64,000 bases of DNA from contig CASERQ010000002.1 of NCBI GenBank assembly GCA_949290395.1, forward strand, positions 276,894-340,893, written 5' to 3'. Of the stretch, positions 18,460 through 26,676 are shown piece after piece. The notes under the pieces are model-generated. The model saw nothing but the letters and a program-made list of their open reading frames with translations. It made no database searches and was not told the origin of the DNA. The stretch is from an uncultured bacterium. GTDB lineage: Bacteria > Bacillota_I > Bacilli_A > RFN20 > CAG-826. The translations under genes were made by a program, and so were the position numbers. Position 1 is the first letter of the stretch. Every line of letters starts with the position of its first letter.

Positions 18460-19132
18460 GATTTTTTCCTCTCAAATACTTTACAACAACGATAATTAAT
18501 ATTCCAATAAATAGTGATAATATAGACCATATGTGTCCCATATGGAACCAATAATTAGATTCTGATTCTCTTAAAAATTCAATAACAAATCTAAATATTC
18601 CATAAGCTACCATATATATAGGATATATAAGCCCATTGCTTTCTTTTTTATATACATAGTAGGAAGTGACAATAATGAAAAGAACATAAAATAATAGTTC
18701 AAGTTCTCTTGTAGGTACTCTAAATCCTGTGTCTCCTACTTCAATTCCATAGCAGCATCCACTTATAATACAATTTATACGAGCAAAGAATAAGGTTGAA
18801 ATTAAGGATATAGTAAAGATATCAAAGGCTCTACCTATATTAATCTTTCTAATAAGTGCATATAATAGGTATACAATAGGCATAAAGAATACGCCCCCAT
18901 ATAAAGAAAGATTGCCTAAATTTTCTAACTTAAATCCGCTTTCCATGAAAGCAAATAAAGCTACAAATATAACACCAATTATTGTATGAAAAATAGAAAA
19001 AAGAATAAGAACTAGTATATTCATCTTAAGTTCTTTTCTATTTAAAAATAGCCACACAAAATCAACGATACTTGCAATAAGAAGAAGTACCATTAAAACC
19101 CAATGTGATGTAATAAAGTCAATAATTGGCAT
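18434..19132 (-). CDS. Lgt-like prolipoprotein diacylglyceryl transferase paralog
   Basis: 232 residues with six or seven membrane helices and GAGGT before the ATG at 19132. Lgt landmarks are LSLYGGVFF (75-83, where Lgt has HGG), ARINCIISGCCYG (117-129, the GCCYG variant of the R-x-G-N signature) and YGIFRFVIEFLRE (177-189, the C-terminal Arg/Glu motif). Lgt transfers diacylglycerol to the lipobox Cys at the outer face of the membrane. The gene directly follows a lipoprotein gene in the same operon (18 bases apart) and precedes a surface protein, so it may be dedicated to this locus. The H-to-Y change means that activity cannot be assumed. Confidence 0.8.
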   Translation of the reverse strand: MPIIDFITSHWVLMVLLLIASIVDFVWLFLNRKELKMNILVLILFSIFHTIIGVIFVALFAFMESGFKLENLGNLSLYGGVFFMPIVYLLYALIRKINIGRAFDIFTISLISTLFFARINCIISGCCYGIEVGDTGFRVPTRELELLFYVLFIIVTSYYVYKKESNGLIYPIYMVAYGIFRFVIEFLRESESNYWFHMGHIWSILSLFIGILIIVVVKYLRGKNHEKEVIFK

Positions 19133-19149
19133 TACTTTTTTACCTCAAA

Positions 19150-20247
19150 TTAATTGATAGCACGCCACTTTGCATGCAATTCTAAATTGCTAGTAACTAA
19201 TGTAAGGTCAGTAAATTGACCAGAGTTTACATTTGTTGGATCACAATACCATCCTAAAAATTCATAACCATCTTTGGTTGGAATAGGGATATTTTTTGCA
19301 GATATTCTAGTATTGTGAGCTACAAAAGCTACAAAACTGGTATTTTTTTGCATTTCTTGTCCATTATAAATACAGCTTTCGCCTTCCCCCAATACAAAAG
19401 ATATTGAATGAGATTCGGCATCATTGTTACTTTTCATACAAAATCTCGTTTCCCAAACCCCATTTACTTTTTCAAAGAAATAACCAGTATAAATATTTAT
19501 ATAGAAATCTCCATCTTTACCATCTTCATTATCAGGATCTTTACTTCCACTTAACATTTGTTTAGTAACAGGTTTAGGAAGGTTAACAAAAGTTTCACTT
19601 CCATCTGTAAGTAATATATTTAAAACATAGTAATCTTCATTAGTTTCAGTATCTAATTCAACATTTTCTATCCCAACTCCATTACTTACCGTAAATGTAA
19701 AAGGCTCCCTTCCATCTGTAAAAGTCATAGTGTATGTCGTTGTTCCATTTCCGCCAGGAGTAGCTTCAACAGATACTATGCCGACACCATCATTACCTCT
19801 TGGTAAAGGTATTTCTCCAGATGTTGATCCATCAGTATATTCGAAACTAATAGTAGGATTTCCTTCTTCATCTTCTCCTACAATAATATCGCTTACGCCT
19901 CTTCCATCAGCGCCATTTACAATAGGAACTTCAAAAACTTGTGTATCATTGTTTGTATAAGTAATAGTAAAGATAACTTTATCGTTTTCAGTTGTAGGAA
20001 CAATAGATTCAATACCTATTCCATCAGTAACAGTAGGAATTCTTAAAGTTAAAGGATTGATATCTTCATTTTCAAAAGTAATAGTAACAATAGTATCGCC
20101 AGTTGTTTGATCTGTTCTTTGTTCAACATTACTTATTGTATAATCTGCTCCAAAAAATGATGAACAAGAAGAAATACTTGTAACACCTAATAAAGCAATG
20201 AGTCCTGTTAATACAATTTTACTCTTTCTAAAAAACTTAAAATTCAT
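19150..20247 (-). CDS. surface lipoprotein with Gly-rich repeats and InlB-type C-terminus, locus A
   Basis: 365 residues with GAGGT upstream of 20247. The lipobox SISSC has Cys near residue 28. Repeated units contain DGIGIESIVP, NGADGRGVSDI, GNDGVGIVSVE and NGVGIENVEL, each followed by a strand with TITYTNND-like sequence: the same modular plan as the lipoprotein at 5266-6399. The C-terminus carries KDGYEFLGWYCDP and LELHAKW, an InlB B-repeat/Flg_new fold. It is immediately upstream of the Lgt-like gene, its likely modifying enzyme. It would form an extended stalk on the outer face of the membrane. Confidence 0.82.
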   Translation of the reverse strand: MNFKFFRKSKIVLTGLIALLGVTSISSCSSFFGADYTISNVEQRTDQTTGDTIVTITFENEDINPLTLRIPTVTDGIGIESIVPTTENDKVIFTITYTNNDTQVFEVPIVNGADGRGVSDIIVGEDEEGNPTISFEYTDGSTSGEIPLPRGNDGVGIVSVEATPGGNGTTTYTMTFTDGREPFTFTVSNGVGIENVELDTETNEDYYVLNILLTDGSETFVNLPKPVTKQMLSGSKDPDNEDGKDGDFYINIYTGYFFEKVNGVWETRFCMKSNNDAESHSISFVLGEGESCIYNGQEMQKNTSFVAFVAHNTRISAKNIPIPTKDGYEFLGWYCDPTNVNSGQFTDLTLVTSNLELHAKWRAIN

Positions 20248-20252
20248 ACTAA

Positions 20253-22787
20253 TTACCTCGCATTTCTATTACTTAAATCTGTATAAGAAGGGACTTTATC
20301 AAATAATGCAGGTTTTTCATTATTTTCAATAGTTCCATTAACCATGAAGTTAAAATTATGAGTGCCAGTTGCCATAACAACGCATCTAGCCAGTAAGTTA
20401 GAAACAGAAATTATAAGTTCACTTAAATCTCCACCACCAAGTCCGCTATAATTTTTTGCCATAATATTTCTAGCAAAATCAACATCGATTTTGCTACTAA
20501 ATGTATTATATTCTTCACTTTCAATGTTATTGATTAAATCAGAACCATTATAACCGCCACCATACCAGGCTATTGGTCTATTAACATAATATTTTGTGCC
20601 ATCTTCACTTTCTTCTTTATATACTAAATTATTATTTATTGCGTATTCTTTAAGAATAGTTTTGATTGGAAAATAATCATCAATCGAAAGAGCTTTGAGG
20701 ATATCAGCTGCTCCTGCCATATCTTCAGGTAAGTAAGAAGCTAAGGAACTAATATTTTCTTCAATTAATGCACCAACATCAATATCATCAATATTTTTCC
20801 AATCATAGAAACGAGTGTCACCACTTAATGTAAGTTCTACCGGGAAAGATGTTCCACCGACTTTCTGAGGAGCAATAGCATTAATTCCAAATCCGCCAAG
20901 CATTCCTAAAACTTTAGAAATTTGAGAAGGCATACCATTATATAGATAAGCACCATTAAATTGAGCTTCAAAGGCTATTGAATATACGCCACTATTATAA
21001 AAATAAGTATCATTAATAGTGATATGAGCATCATAATTTTTAGAGTTATCGGCGTTTACAATCCCTTCAAGATTATCTAAACCATCTTGAATATCTCTTA
21101 AAGTATTCATGAAGCTATCAAGGGCACTTCCTGAAAAAGAACCTTGAGTAATATTACTCGACAATATTCCGTCTGCTGTGTCGCCTTCAGAACCGCCATC
21201 GTAAAAATCACTAAAGGACTTATTGATTGTGTTTCCATTATAAGAGACGCTTACATTTTTATTTGGATCATATTCGTTGACTTCATTGCTACCAAGTTTA
21301 ACAAGAAATTCGCCAGCGTTTTGAATTAAACAATTATCAATTAATAGTCCATCAGTAGAATAAGCTCTAACTCCGGTTCTTCCGTTTTCAATTATAGAGT
21401 TTTTAATGGTATTGTTATCGCCTTGGACTTCAACAACAGTTCCAGTAAAGCGCAAATTATACATGTTATCAACGTTATTTGCGTTTTGAACTTTAATGTC
21501 ATTCAAGGTGATATTGTTTCCTTCAAGAAGTAAACCAACATTATCACATAAAAACGCCCTAATAATAGGCAATCTTTCTAAATCACCGATTGAAACAAAT
21601 GTTAAAGGACCAAAGAAATAGTCTTTTTCTCTATCAGGAGTAAAAACGCCACTAGTTTGATCAATTGTTCCATTATTTGGATAAGCAAGATCATTCATAT
21701 TTAAAGTGAAGCCATTAGCATAAAAATCTTTTTGTACTCTAACTCCTACTTTAATATTTTCTTGATAATCGTATGATTCCTCACCAATTTGATCTATAAA
21801 TTGATCAATAAATTTTGTATCAATTTTAGGTTCTTTATAATAAATGAAATCAATAAAATCAAAGGTCTTTCTTCTAAAATTATAATTCCCAAATAGTCTA
21901 GTGTTATCGTTTTTGTAAGTTTCAATATATTCACCTTTATCATTTTTTTGATAGGTGTTTTCAAGTGATTCAAGATTAACTTGTAAAACAACAACTTCAC
22001 CACCATTAGGTGATTTATTTGTACAAGCCATTAAATCATTAAATGAATAAACATTAACACCATCATTAACAACATTAAATGAATAAGTATTTGTTAAATA
22101 ACTTGATGAACCAACTCCATTAAAAGTGATATAAGAGTCACCTTCATGATTAATACTCATTGTTTCAGTTTGAGGATCAAAAGTTATATTGTTACTTGTT
22201 TCATAGGTATAATCGGTATTCCCAGTTTCAGATATAACATCAATATTAAATCCAACTTGTGCCTTATTTTTAGTTACAGTTTCAAAGTCTTTATCATAAG
22301 TAATATCAAATTCACCATAGTATCTTGTTGGATCAATTTGAGAACCACTTGCTTGATGAACTGGGTTAACTAAAATAACGCCTTTATCATAAATATGAGC
22401 AGTAATGGAGTCATTTTTAGTTCCAATTGAGTTTCTGACGCTTAATGTACATACGCCTTCATTTTTACCAGTTTTAAGATAATAGCCATCATCTTTTTCA
22501 ATAATTGAAGCTACAGAATCATCAAAAGATTCATCTTCACTATTAAGTTCCCAAACAAGAGTGTCTGCACCTGGTTTCATTAAAATATCATTACCAGCAT
22601 ACATTACTTCGGCTTCAAGTTTATATTCTCCATTAATCTTGAAACCTTCTTGGTCTCTAAAGTTTAAGATATTAACACCAGCAATGTCTGCAGCAACAGT
22701 GTTCGTTAAAGCAATCACGCTAACAAAAGTTAATAGAGCGATAACAAAAGGAATAATAAGTAAAATTACAAGTGTTTTCTTTTTCAT
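20253..22787 (-). CDS. 844-residue beta-helix surface protein, locus A
   Basis: The start at 22787 overlaps the permease stop and has GGAGGTTAGG upstream. The N-terminal hydrophobic segment (about 6-28) is followed by ANTVAAD-like sequence, so it is a signal peptide or anchor. Around residues 405-520 there are successive turns of a right-handed parallel beta-helix: LLLEGNNITLNDIKVQNA, VVEVQGDNNTIKNSIIENG and LLIDNCLIQNAG. This is the PbH1/pectate-lyase-like fold seen in surface adhesins and polysaccharide enzymes. I see no catalytic set. The earlier region looks like Ig-like domains. It sits directly after the ABC exporter genes, which may or may not export it. Confidence 0.78.
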   Translation of the reverse strand: MKKKTLVILLIIPFVIALLTFVSVIALTNTVAADIAGVNILNFRDQEGFKINGEYKLEAEVMYAGNDILMKPGADTLVWELNSEDESFDDSVASIIEKDDGYYLKTGKNEGVCTLSVRNSIGTKNDSITAHIYDKGVILVNPVHQASGSQIDPTRYYGEFDITYDKDFETVTKNKAQVGFNIDVISETGNTDYTYETSNNITFDPQTETMSINHEGDSYITFNGVGSSSYLTNTYSFNVVNDGVNVYSFNDLMACTNKSPNGGEVVVLQVNLESLENTYQKNDKGEYIETYKNDNTRLFGNYNFRRKTFDFIDFIYYKEPKIDTKFIDQFIDQIGEESYDYQENIKVGVRVQKDFYANGFTLNMNDLAYPNNGTIDQTSGVFTPDREKDYFFGPLTFVSIGDLERLPIIRAFLCDNVGLLLEGNNITLNDIKVQNANNVDNMYNLRFTGTVVEVQGDNNTIKNSIIENGRTGVRAYSTDGLLIDNCLIQNAGEFLVKLGSNEVNEYDPNKNVSVSYNGNTINKSFSDFYDGGSEGDTADGILSSNITQGSFSGSALDSFMNTLRDIQDGLDNLEGIVNADNSKNYDAHITINDTYFYNSGVYSIAFEAQFNGAYLYNGMPSQISKVLGMLGGFGINAIAPQKVGGTSFPVELTLSGDTRFYDWKNIDDIDVGALIEENISSLASYLPEDMAGAADILKALSIDDYFPIKTILKEYAINNNLVYKEESEDGTKYYVNRPIAWYGGGYNGSDLINNIESEEYNTFSSKIDVDFARNIMAKNYSGLGGGDLSELIISVSNLLARCVVMATGTHNFNFMVNGTIENNEKPALFDKVPSYTDLSNRNAR

Positions 22788-24397
22788 TACCTAACCTCCA
22801 TTTCTCTAAAGACTTTGGTCCGTCTTTTTCTTGGTGATATAAATAAAGGAATAAGAAGTAAAAGCGTAACAAGAGCTTCTACTATATAGATATAGAATAT
22901 ATCAACCATCATAAACGAAACAACAAAGTGAATTAATAAAATAACAAATGGGAATAAGATAGAAACTAAGTTATTGATAAATGATAACTTAGTGTGAGAC
23001 TTGCTTCCCTTGTCTTTCATATCTAAATATAAACCTAAAACTGTTGTAACAATAATTAAAACAAGTCCAGCAAATAAAGAGATAAGGAAAACTTTGTAAT
23101 CAATATTTTGTGTTGCGATTAAGACAACCAGAGTAGCAAATAAAGAAATACTTGATAAACATATTGGAGTTAATACTTTTGCAAAAACTTGCTTAAGCGG
23201 ATTAACTGGAATATATTTAACAATTTCAAGTCCACTTCCTTCACGGCTTATAGATTGGGATGCGCTTGAATTAATTACGGAGCTAAATAACAAAATTAAA
23301 CAAATATTAAGCCCATTAATTAAATCAGGATAATAAACACTAAAATATCTTAAGTTTTGATAGATTATTGCGTTTAATGAAGAAATAACAACAAAAGATA
23401 GGAATGGTGCCATAATAAGTAAGGCTGTATAAGAAAAAGTATAAGAAGAATCTTTAAATAAAAGAGCAAATTCTTTTTTAAGTAAGGCTCTACCAGGAGA
23501 GATTACAAGATTATTCTTATTGTTCTTCTTTTTGATGAAGATTTCTCTATTACTTTGATTAACTCTTTCGTAAGCAAAGCTTGAAAGTACTCCTCCTAAA
23601 AATAAGGAAGCTAAAATAAGTCCTGCGCTAATTGAAATTTCAGCAACGAGGTTATCGCCATACACCAATGAATCTAATATGGTGTAAACAGGCCATAAAA
23701 CACTTGAAACGTTATGAACAAGCTCAATAAGAACTGTTGAAAACATACCCGTTCCTTCGTTTGCATTTAATGCATCTAAGAAAAGATTTAAAACAATTTG
23801 ATAAGCAAAACAAAGTCCAATAACTAGGATTGAAGCGAAAATAAACTGTGCTAAATCACTAAGTTTTAATAAACGATAAGCGTATTCAAAAAGAATCGAT
23901 AAAATTAAAGAGATACCTATTCCAAATAAAGAAATAATAAATGCATATAAAATTGCAAAAATATAGAAGGTTGGCATGTAGCCTCTTGTTGCAAAGTAGC
24001 ATATTAAAATAGGCGTTGAGATTAATAAGTTAGTAAGTAACTCAATTAAATAAAGATATAAAGATTTAGCAAATAAAACTTGTCCCTTGTCTATTGGAAG
24101 AGGAGAAAGAATTTGTTTATCAAGCTTATTAAAGAAAACTTTTCTTCCTTTTAAACTAGTAAAGATGATTGAAATCATCATTCCTAAAAAGAGGAATAAA
24201 ACTAAGAAATCAAAAGATCCACGAGGCGAATTAGCGCTTACTTTTTGGTCTAAAGAATAGAATATAAAAACCTCTAAAGCAATTAAAAGCCCTGCAGAAA
24301 TAAGTTTAATTAAGAAAAGTGCTACTTTTTTGAAGAAAGATAAATTAGAATTTGCACTTTCTTCTATGTATTCTTTTTTAATTAAATCAAAAACCAT
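22787..24397 (-). CDS. ABC exporter permease, locus A
   Basis: The ATG at 24397 overlaps the ATPase stop (ATGA) and has GGAG ten bases upstream. The 536-residue product has about twelve hydrophobic segments in two halves, joined by a cytosolic region with QILSPLPIDKGQV (about 94) and, in the second half, GSGLEIVKYIPVNPLKQVF. This repeated proline-containing loop is typical of large ABC-2-type permeases in Firmicutes. It is the homolog of the partial permease at 1-1249. It would form the membrane channel for the ATPase encoded just upstream. Confidence 0.85.
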   Translation of the reverse strand: MVFDLIKKEYIEESANSNLSFFKKVALFLIKLISAGLLIALEVFIFYSLDQKVSANSPRGSFDFLVLFLFLGMMISIIFTSLKGRKVFFNKLDKQILSPLPIDKGQVLFAKSLYLYLIELLTNLLISTPILICYFATRGYMPTFYIFAILYAFIISLFGIGISLILSILFEYAYRLLKLSDLAQFIFASILVIGLCFAYQIVLNLFLDALNANEGTGMFSTVLIELVHNVSSVLWPVYTILDSLVYGDNLVAEISISAGLILASLFLGGVLSSFAYERVNQSNREIFIKKKNNKNNLVISPGRALLKKEFALLFKDSSYTFSYTALLIMAPFLSFVVISSLNAIIYQNLRYFSVYYPDLINGLNICLILLFSSVINSSASQSISREGSGLEIVKYIPVNPLKQVFAKVLTPICLSSISLFATLVVLIATQNIDYKVFLISLFAGLVLIIVTTVLGLYLDMKDKGSKSHTKLSFINNLVSILFPFVILLIHFVVSFMMVDIFYIYIVEALVTLLLLIPLFISPRKRRTKVFREMEVR

Positions 24398-25200
24398 CAA
24401 ATGTTTTCTCCATAAGTTCTAAAGAATATCTTGTTGAGATCTCTACGTTTAACAGGATCAAGATTAAGATCAAAGAGTTTATCTACTTTTCCTGAATTAA
24501 TAATTGCAACTCTATCGCAAAGTTTTGAAACCATGTCAATGTTATGAGATGTAACAAATACGGTTCTTCCATTATCTGCAAACTCTCTAATCATCTTAAC
24601 AAGAGTTTCATAAACCATGACATCAAGTCCAACAGTTGGTTCGTCTAAAATCCAAAGTTTTGGGTTATGAATAAGCGAGGCCATTAAACAAATCTTTTGT
24701 TTCATACCATGCGAATACTCTTTAATTTTACGGTTCATATCTACTTCAGTCATAGTAAATTTTGAGACTAAATAGTTATAGTTATTTTCAAAACTAGCTT
24801 GTTTCATGTCATAACAAGAAGCAATAAATTGAAGATATTCGTTTCCACTCATAACTTCATAAGTTGTAGGTTCACTAGGAACATAGCCTATCATTGATTT
24901 AACTTCGAGAGGATCTTCAAGAGTATTGACGCCATTTATTAAAATATCACCTTTATCTTGTTCTTTTAAACCAACGATGCAATCGATAGTTGTTGATTTA
25001 CCAATACCATTTTTTCCAATAAATCCAAAAACTTCGCCTTTTTTGACACTTAAATTAAGTCCTTGTAAGACTTCTTTTTTATGTTTGCCTTTGCCATAAG
25101 ATTTATAAAGATCTTTTAGGACTAAAACATCTTCAATCTCTTTAACTTCTTCAACTTTTGGTTTACTCATTGAAAGAAATTCTTCATTAGTACTTACCAT
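24397..25200 (-). CDS. ABC transporter ATP-binding protein, locus A
   Basis: 267 residues with AGGAGG ahead of the ATG at 25200, which overlaps the previous stop. There is an N-terminal extension of about 20 residues before the domain. Walker A is GKNGIGKST (about 63), the signature is YSHGMKQK (about 163), Walker B is WILDEPTVGLD (about 184) and the H-loop is SHN (about 219). The sequence tracks the locus B ATPase closely, including SMIGYVPSEPTTYE against KMIGYVASEPTCYE. It pairs with the permease by a four-base overlap. A non-canonical SHGMKQK signature in both copies marks them as one subfamily. Confidence 0.93.
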   Translation of the reverse strand: MVSTNEEFLSMSKPKVEEVKEIEDVLVLKDLYKSYGKGKHKKEVLQGLNLSVKKGEVFGFIGKNGIGKSTTIDCIVGLKEQDKGDILINGVNTLEDPLEVKSMIGYVPSEPTTYEVMSGNEYLQFIASCYDMKQASFENNYNYLVSKFTMTEVDMNRKIKEYSHGMKQKICLMASLIHNPKLWILDEPTVGLDVMVYETLVKMIREFADNGRTVFVTSHNIDMVSKLCDRVAIINSGKVDKLFDLNLDPVKRRDLNKIFFRTYGENI

Positions 25201-26642
25201 TAATATTTCCTCCTAAAAGATTTAATCCATAAGGCTTTCTCTTTTTGATATTTAACAAATGAGAAATGAGCATTGCAGGATTCACATTCATGTCCCTTAT
25301 TTGTTTGATATACGGTTTTTTCTCCACAAACAGGGCACTTATATTTATATTCATCTGTATCAACAACAAATAACATTGATAAAGATGAGAAGAGATTATT
25401 AAAAAGAATTTCGTGATTCTTTTTAAATAAAGATAAGGTCATAACATAGTTATAATCGTGAATAATATTAGCACTTGTGATTAAGATTACGTTATCGTAT
25501 TTTTTAGCAAGAGCTAATACTTTTTGATCAACAAGTTTTAAAGAGTCTTCATCAAGCGTATAAATAGGAAGAATATAGTAGCGAGCTGAGCTCTTTTCTT
25601 GCTTAATTGCTTTTCCTCTAACTATGACTCTTGGCGCGTGATAAGTCGTTTCAATAATTACGCCATCTTCATCTTTGTCTTCTTTAATTAAATAAGAAAA
25701 TATTCCCTTTTTGAAACTTATTTCTTCAAAATGAAGTTTTTTGTTTTCGTCAAACTTTACTTCTTTTGCCATATTTTTCTTAGAGTAAGCAACCTTACGA
25801 TAAGTTAAATAAGAGAATAAAGAAGCAACAGTATAATTATAAAAATATGTGTCAAAAGAGAAATCTTCTTTATTAGTGATTAAATAGTTTGTTCTATAAT
25901 AGCGATAGCAATAATTATATTTTTCATCATGAAGTAAGACGTTAGTTGGCATAATTACGCTATCCATCTTTTTACGAGAATTTAATAAATAGAACTCTGT
26001 TCCTTTAATATTTTTAATTCTTTTATTAATTCTAATAATAAGTTTATTAATTGAAGAAACTTTAGAAGATGGTTTAACAAAGATCCCTTCATAAGGATAA
26101 GAGAAATCTTTAAAGGAATTAAAGATTGAATGCTCAGAATAACCAAATCCTTTAACTTCAAAATTTTCTTCTAAGGAATCACCAACAAATTCCATTGAGT
26201 TCTTTAAAATCACAAATTCTTCATTGATTTTATCAAGAAGAAGAGCAATAAACCTATTTTCATAATTTAAAATAGTATCAGTATTTAAGAAAGTATGAAC
26301 AAATTCAGGAGACATTTCGTTTCCTTTTTGTTTCCAAAGTTTAGTATCGCGCGTTGTATCAAAGAAAGCATCACGCGATAAGTTACCCGAAACTTCACTT
26401 CTTAAAATCGCTTCTTCTTTTGTAACTTCAATGTGAGGCGAATAAACAATCGAAGTAATCTTATCTAAAACTTTTTTAAATTCAATTAAACGAGATTCAA
26501 TTTCATCAAAGTTATATCTTTCATAGAAATTGATTCTTTTCATTTTTAAAGCATTATAAAGCGAACTAAAACTATGAGTTTTATAAATAGTTTTTTCAAT
26601 CTTTTCGTTAAACTTTATGTAATAGTTCGCAATCTTGTTCAT
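25200..26642 (-). CDS. DUF2357/McrC-like partner protein with zinc ribbon, locus A
   Basis: 480 residues, longer than the 379-residue locus B version. YENRFIALLLDKI near residue 125 matches the YENRFIK segment of that protein. LRSEVSGNLSRDAFFDTTRDTKLW near residue 70-90 aligns with its ENNKIYPKN region more loosely. The C-terminal zinc ribbon has Cys 436, 439, 453 and 456 (CPVC...CESC), followed by a basic tail. A region near 335-400 is strand-rich (HAPRVIVRGKAIKQ, YDNVILITSANI) but shows no recognisable PD-(D/E)XK residues. I infer a non-nuclease regulator of the adjacent AAA+ ATPase, by analogy with McrC and McrB. It lies 34 bases downstream of that gene. Confidence 0.6.
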   Translation of the reverse strand: MNKIANYYIKFNEKIEKTIYKTHSFSSLYNALKMKRINFYERYNFDEIESRLIEFKKVLDKITSIVYSPHIEVTKEEAILRSEVSGNLSRDAFFDTTRDTKLWKQKGNEMSPEFVHTFLNTDTILNYENRFIALLLDKINEEFVILKNSMEFVGDSLEENFEVKGFGYSEHSIFNSFKDFSYPYEGIFVKPSSKVSSINKLIIRINKRIKNIKGTEFYLLNSRKKMDSVIMPTNVLLHDEKYNYCYRYYRTNYLITNKEDFSFDTYFYNYTVASLFSYLTYRKVAYSKKNMAKEVKFDENKKLHFEEISFKKGIFSYLIKEDKDEDGVIIETTYHAPRVIVRGKAIKQEKSSARYYILPIYTLDEDSLKLVDQKVLALAKKYDNVILITSANIIHDYNYVMTLSLFKKNHEILFNNLFSSLSMLFVVDTDEYKYKCPVCGEKTVYQTNKGHECESCNAHFSFVKYQKEKALWIKSFRRKY

Positions 26643-26676
26643 CTAATGTCCCATTTTGTTTAATTTAAATCTTAGA

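Noticed and set aside
17933..18499. Plus-strand open frames opposite the 1066-residue protein gene
   Set aside because: They lie antisense to a well-supported gene with a ribosome site and signal peptide, and they have no start signals of their own.
22146..22794. Plus-strand open frames opposite the 844-residue protein gene
   Set aside because: Composition mirrors the coding strand; there is no ribosome site and no recognisable domain.
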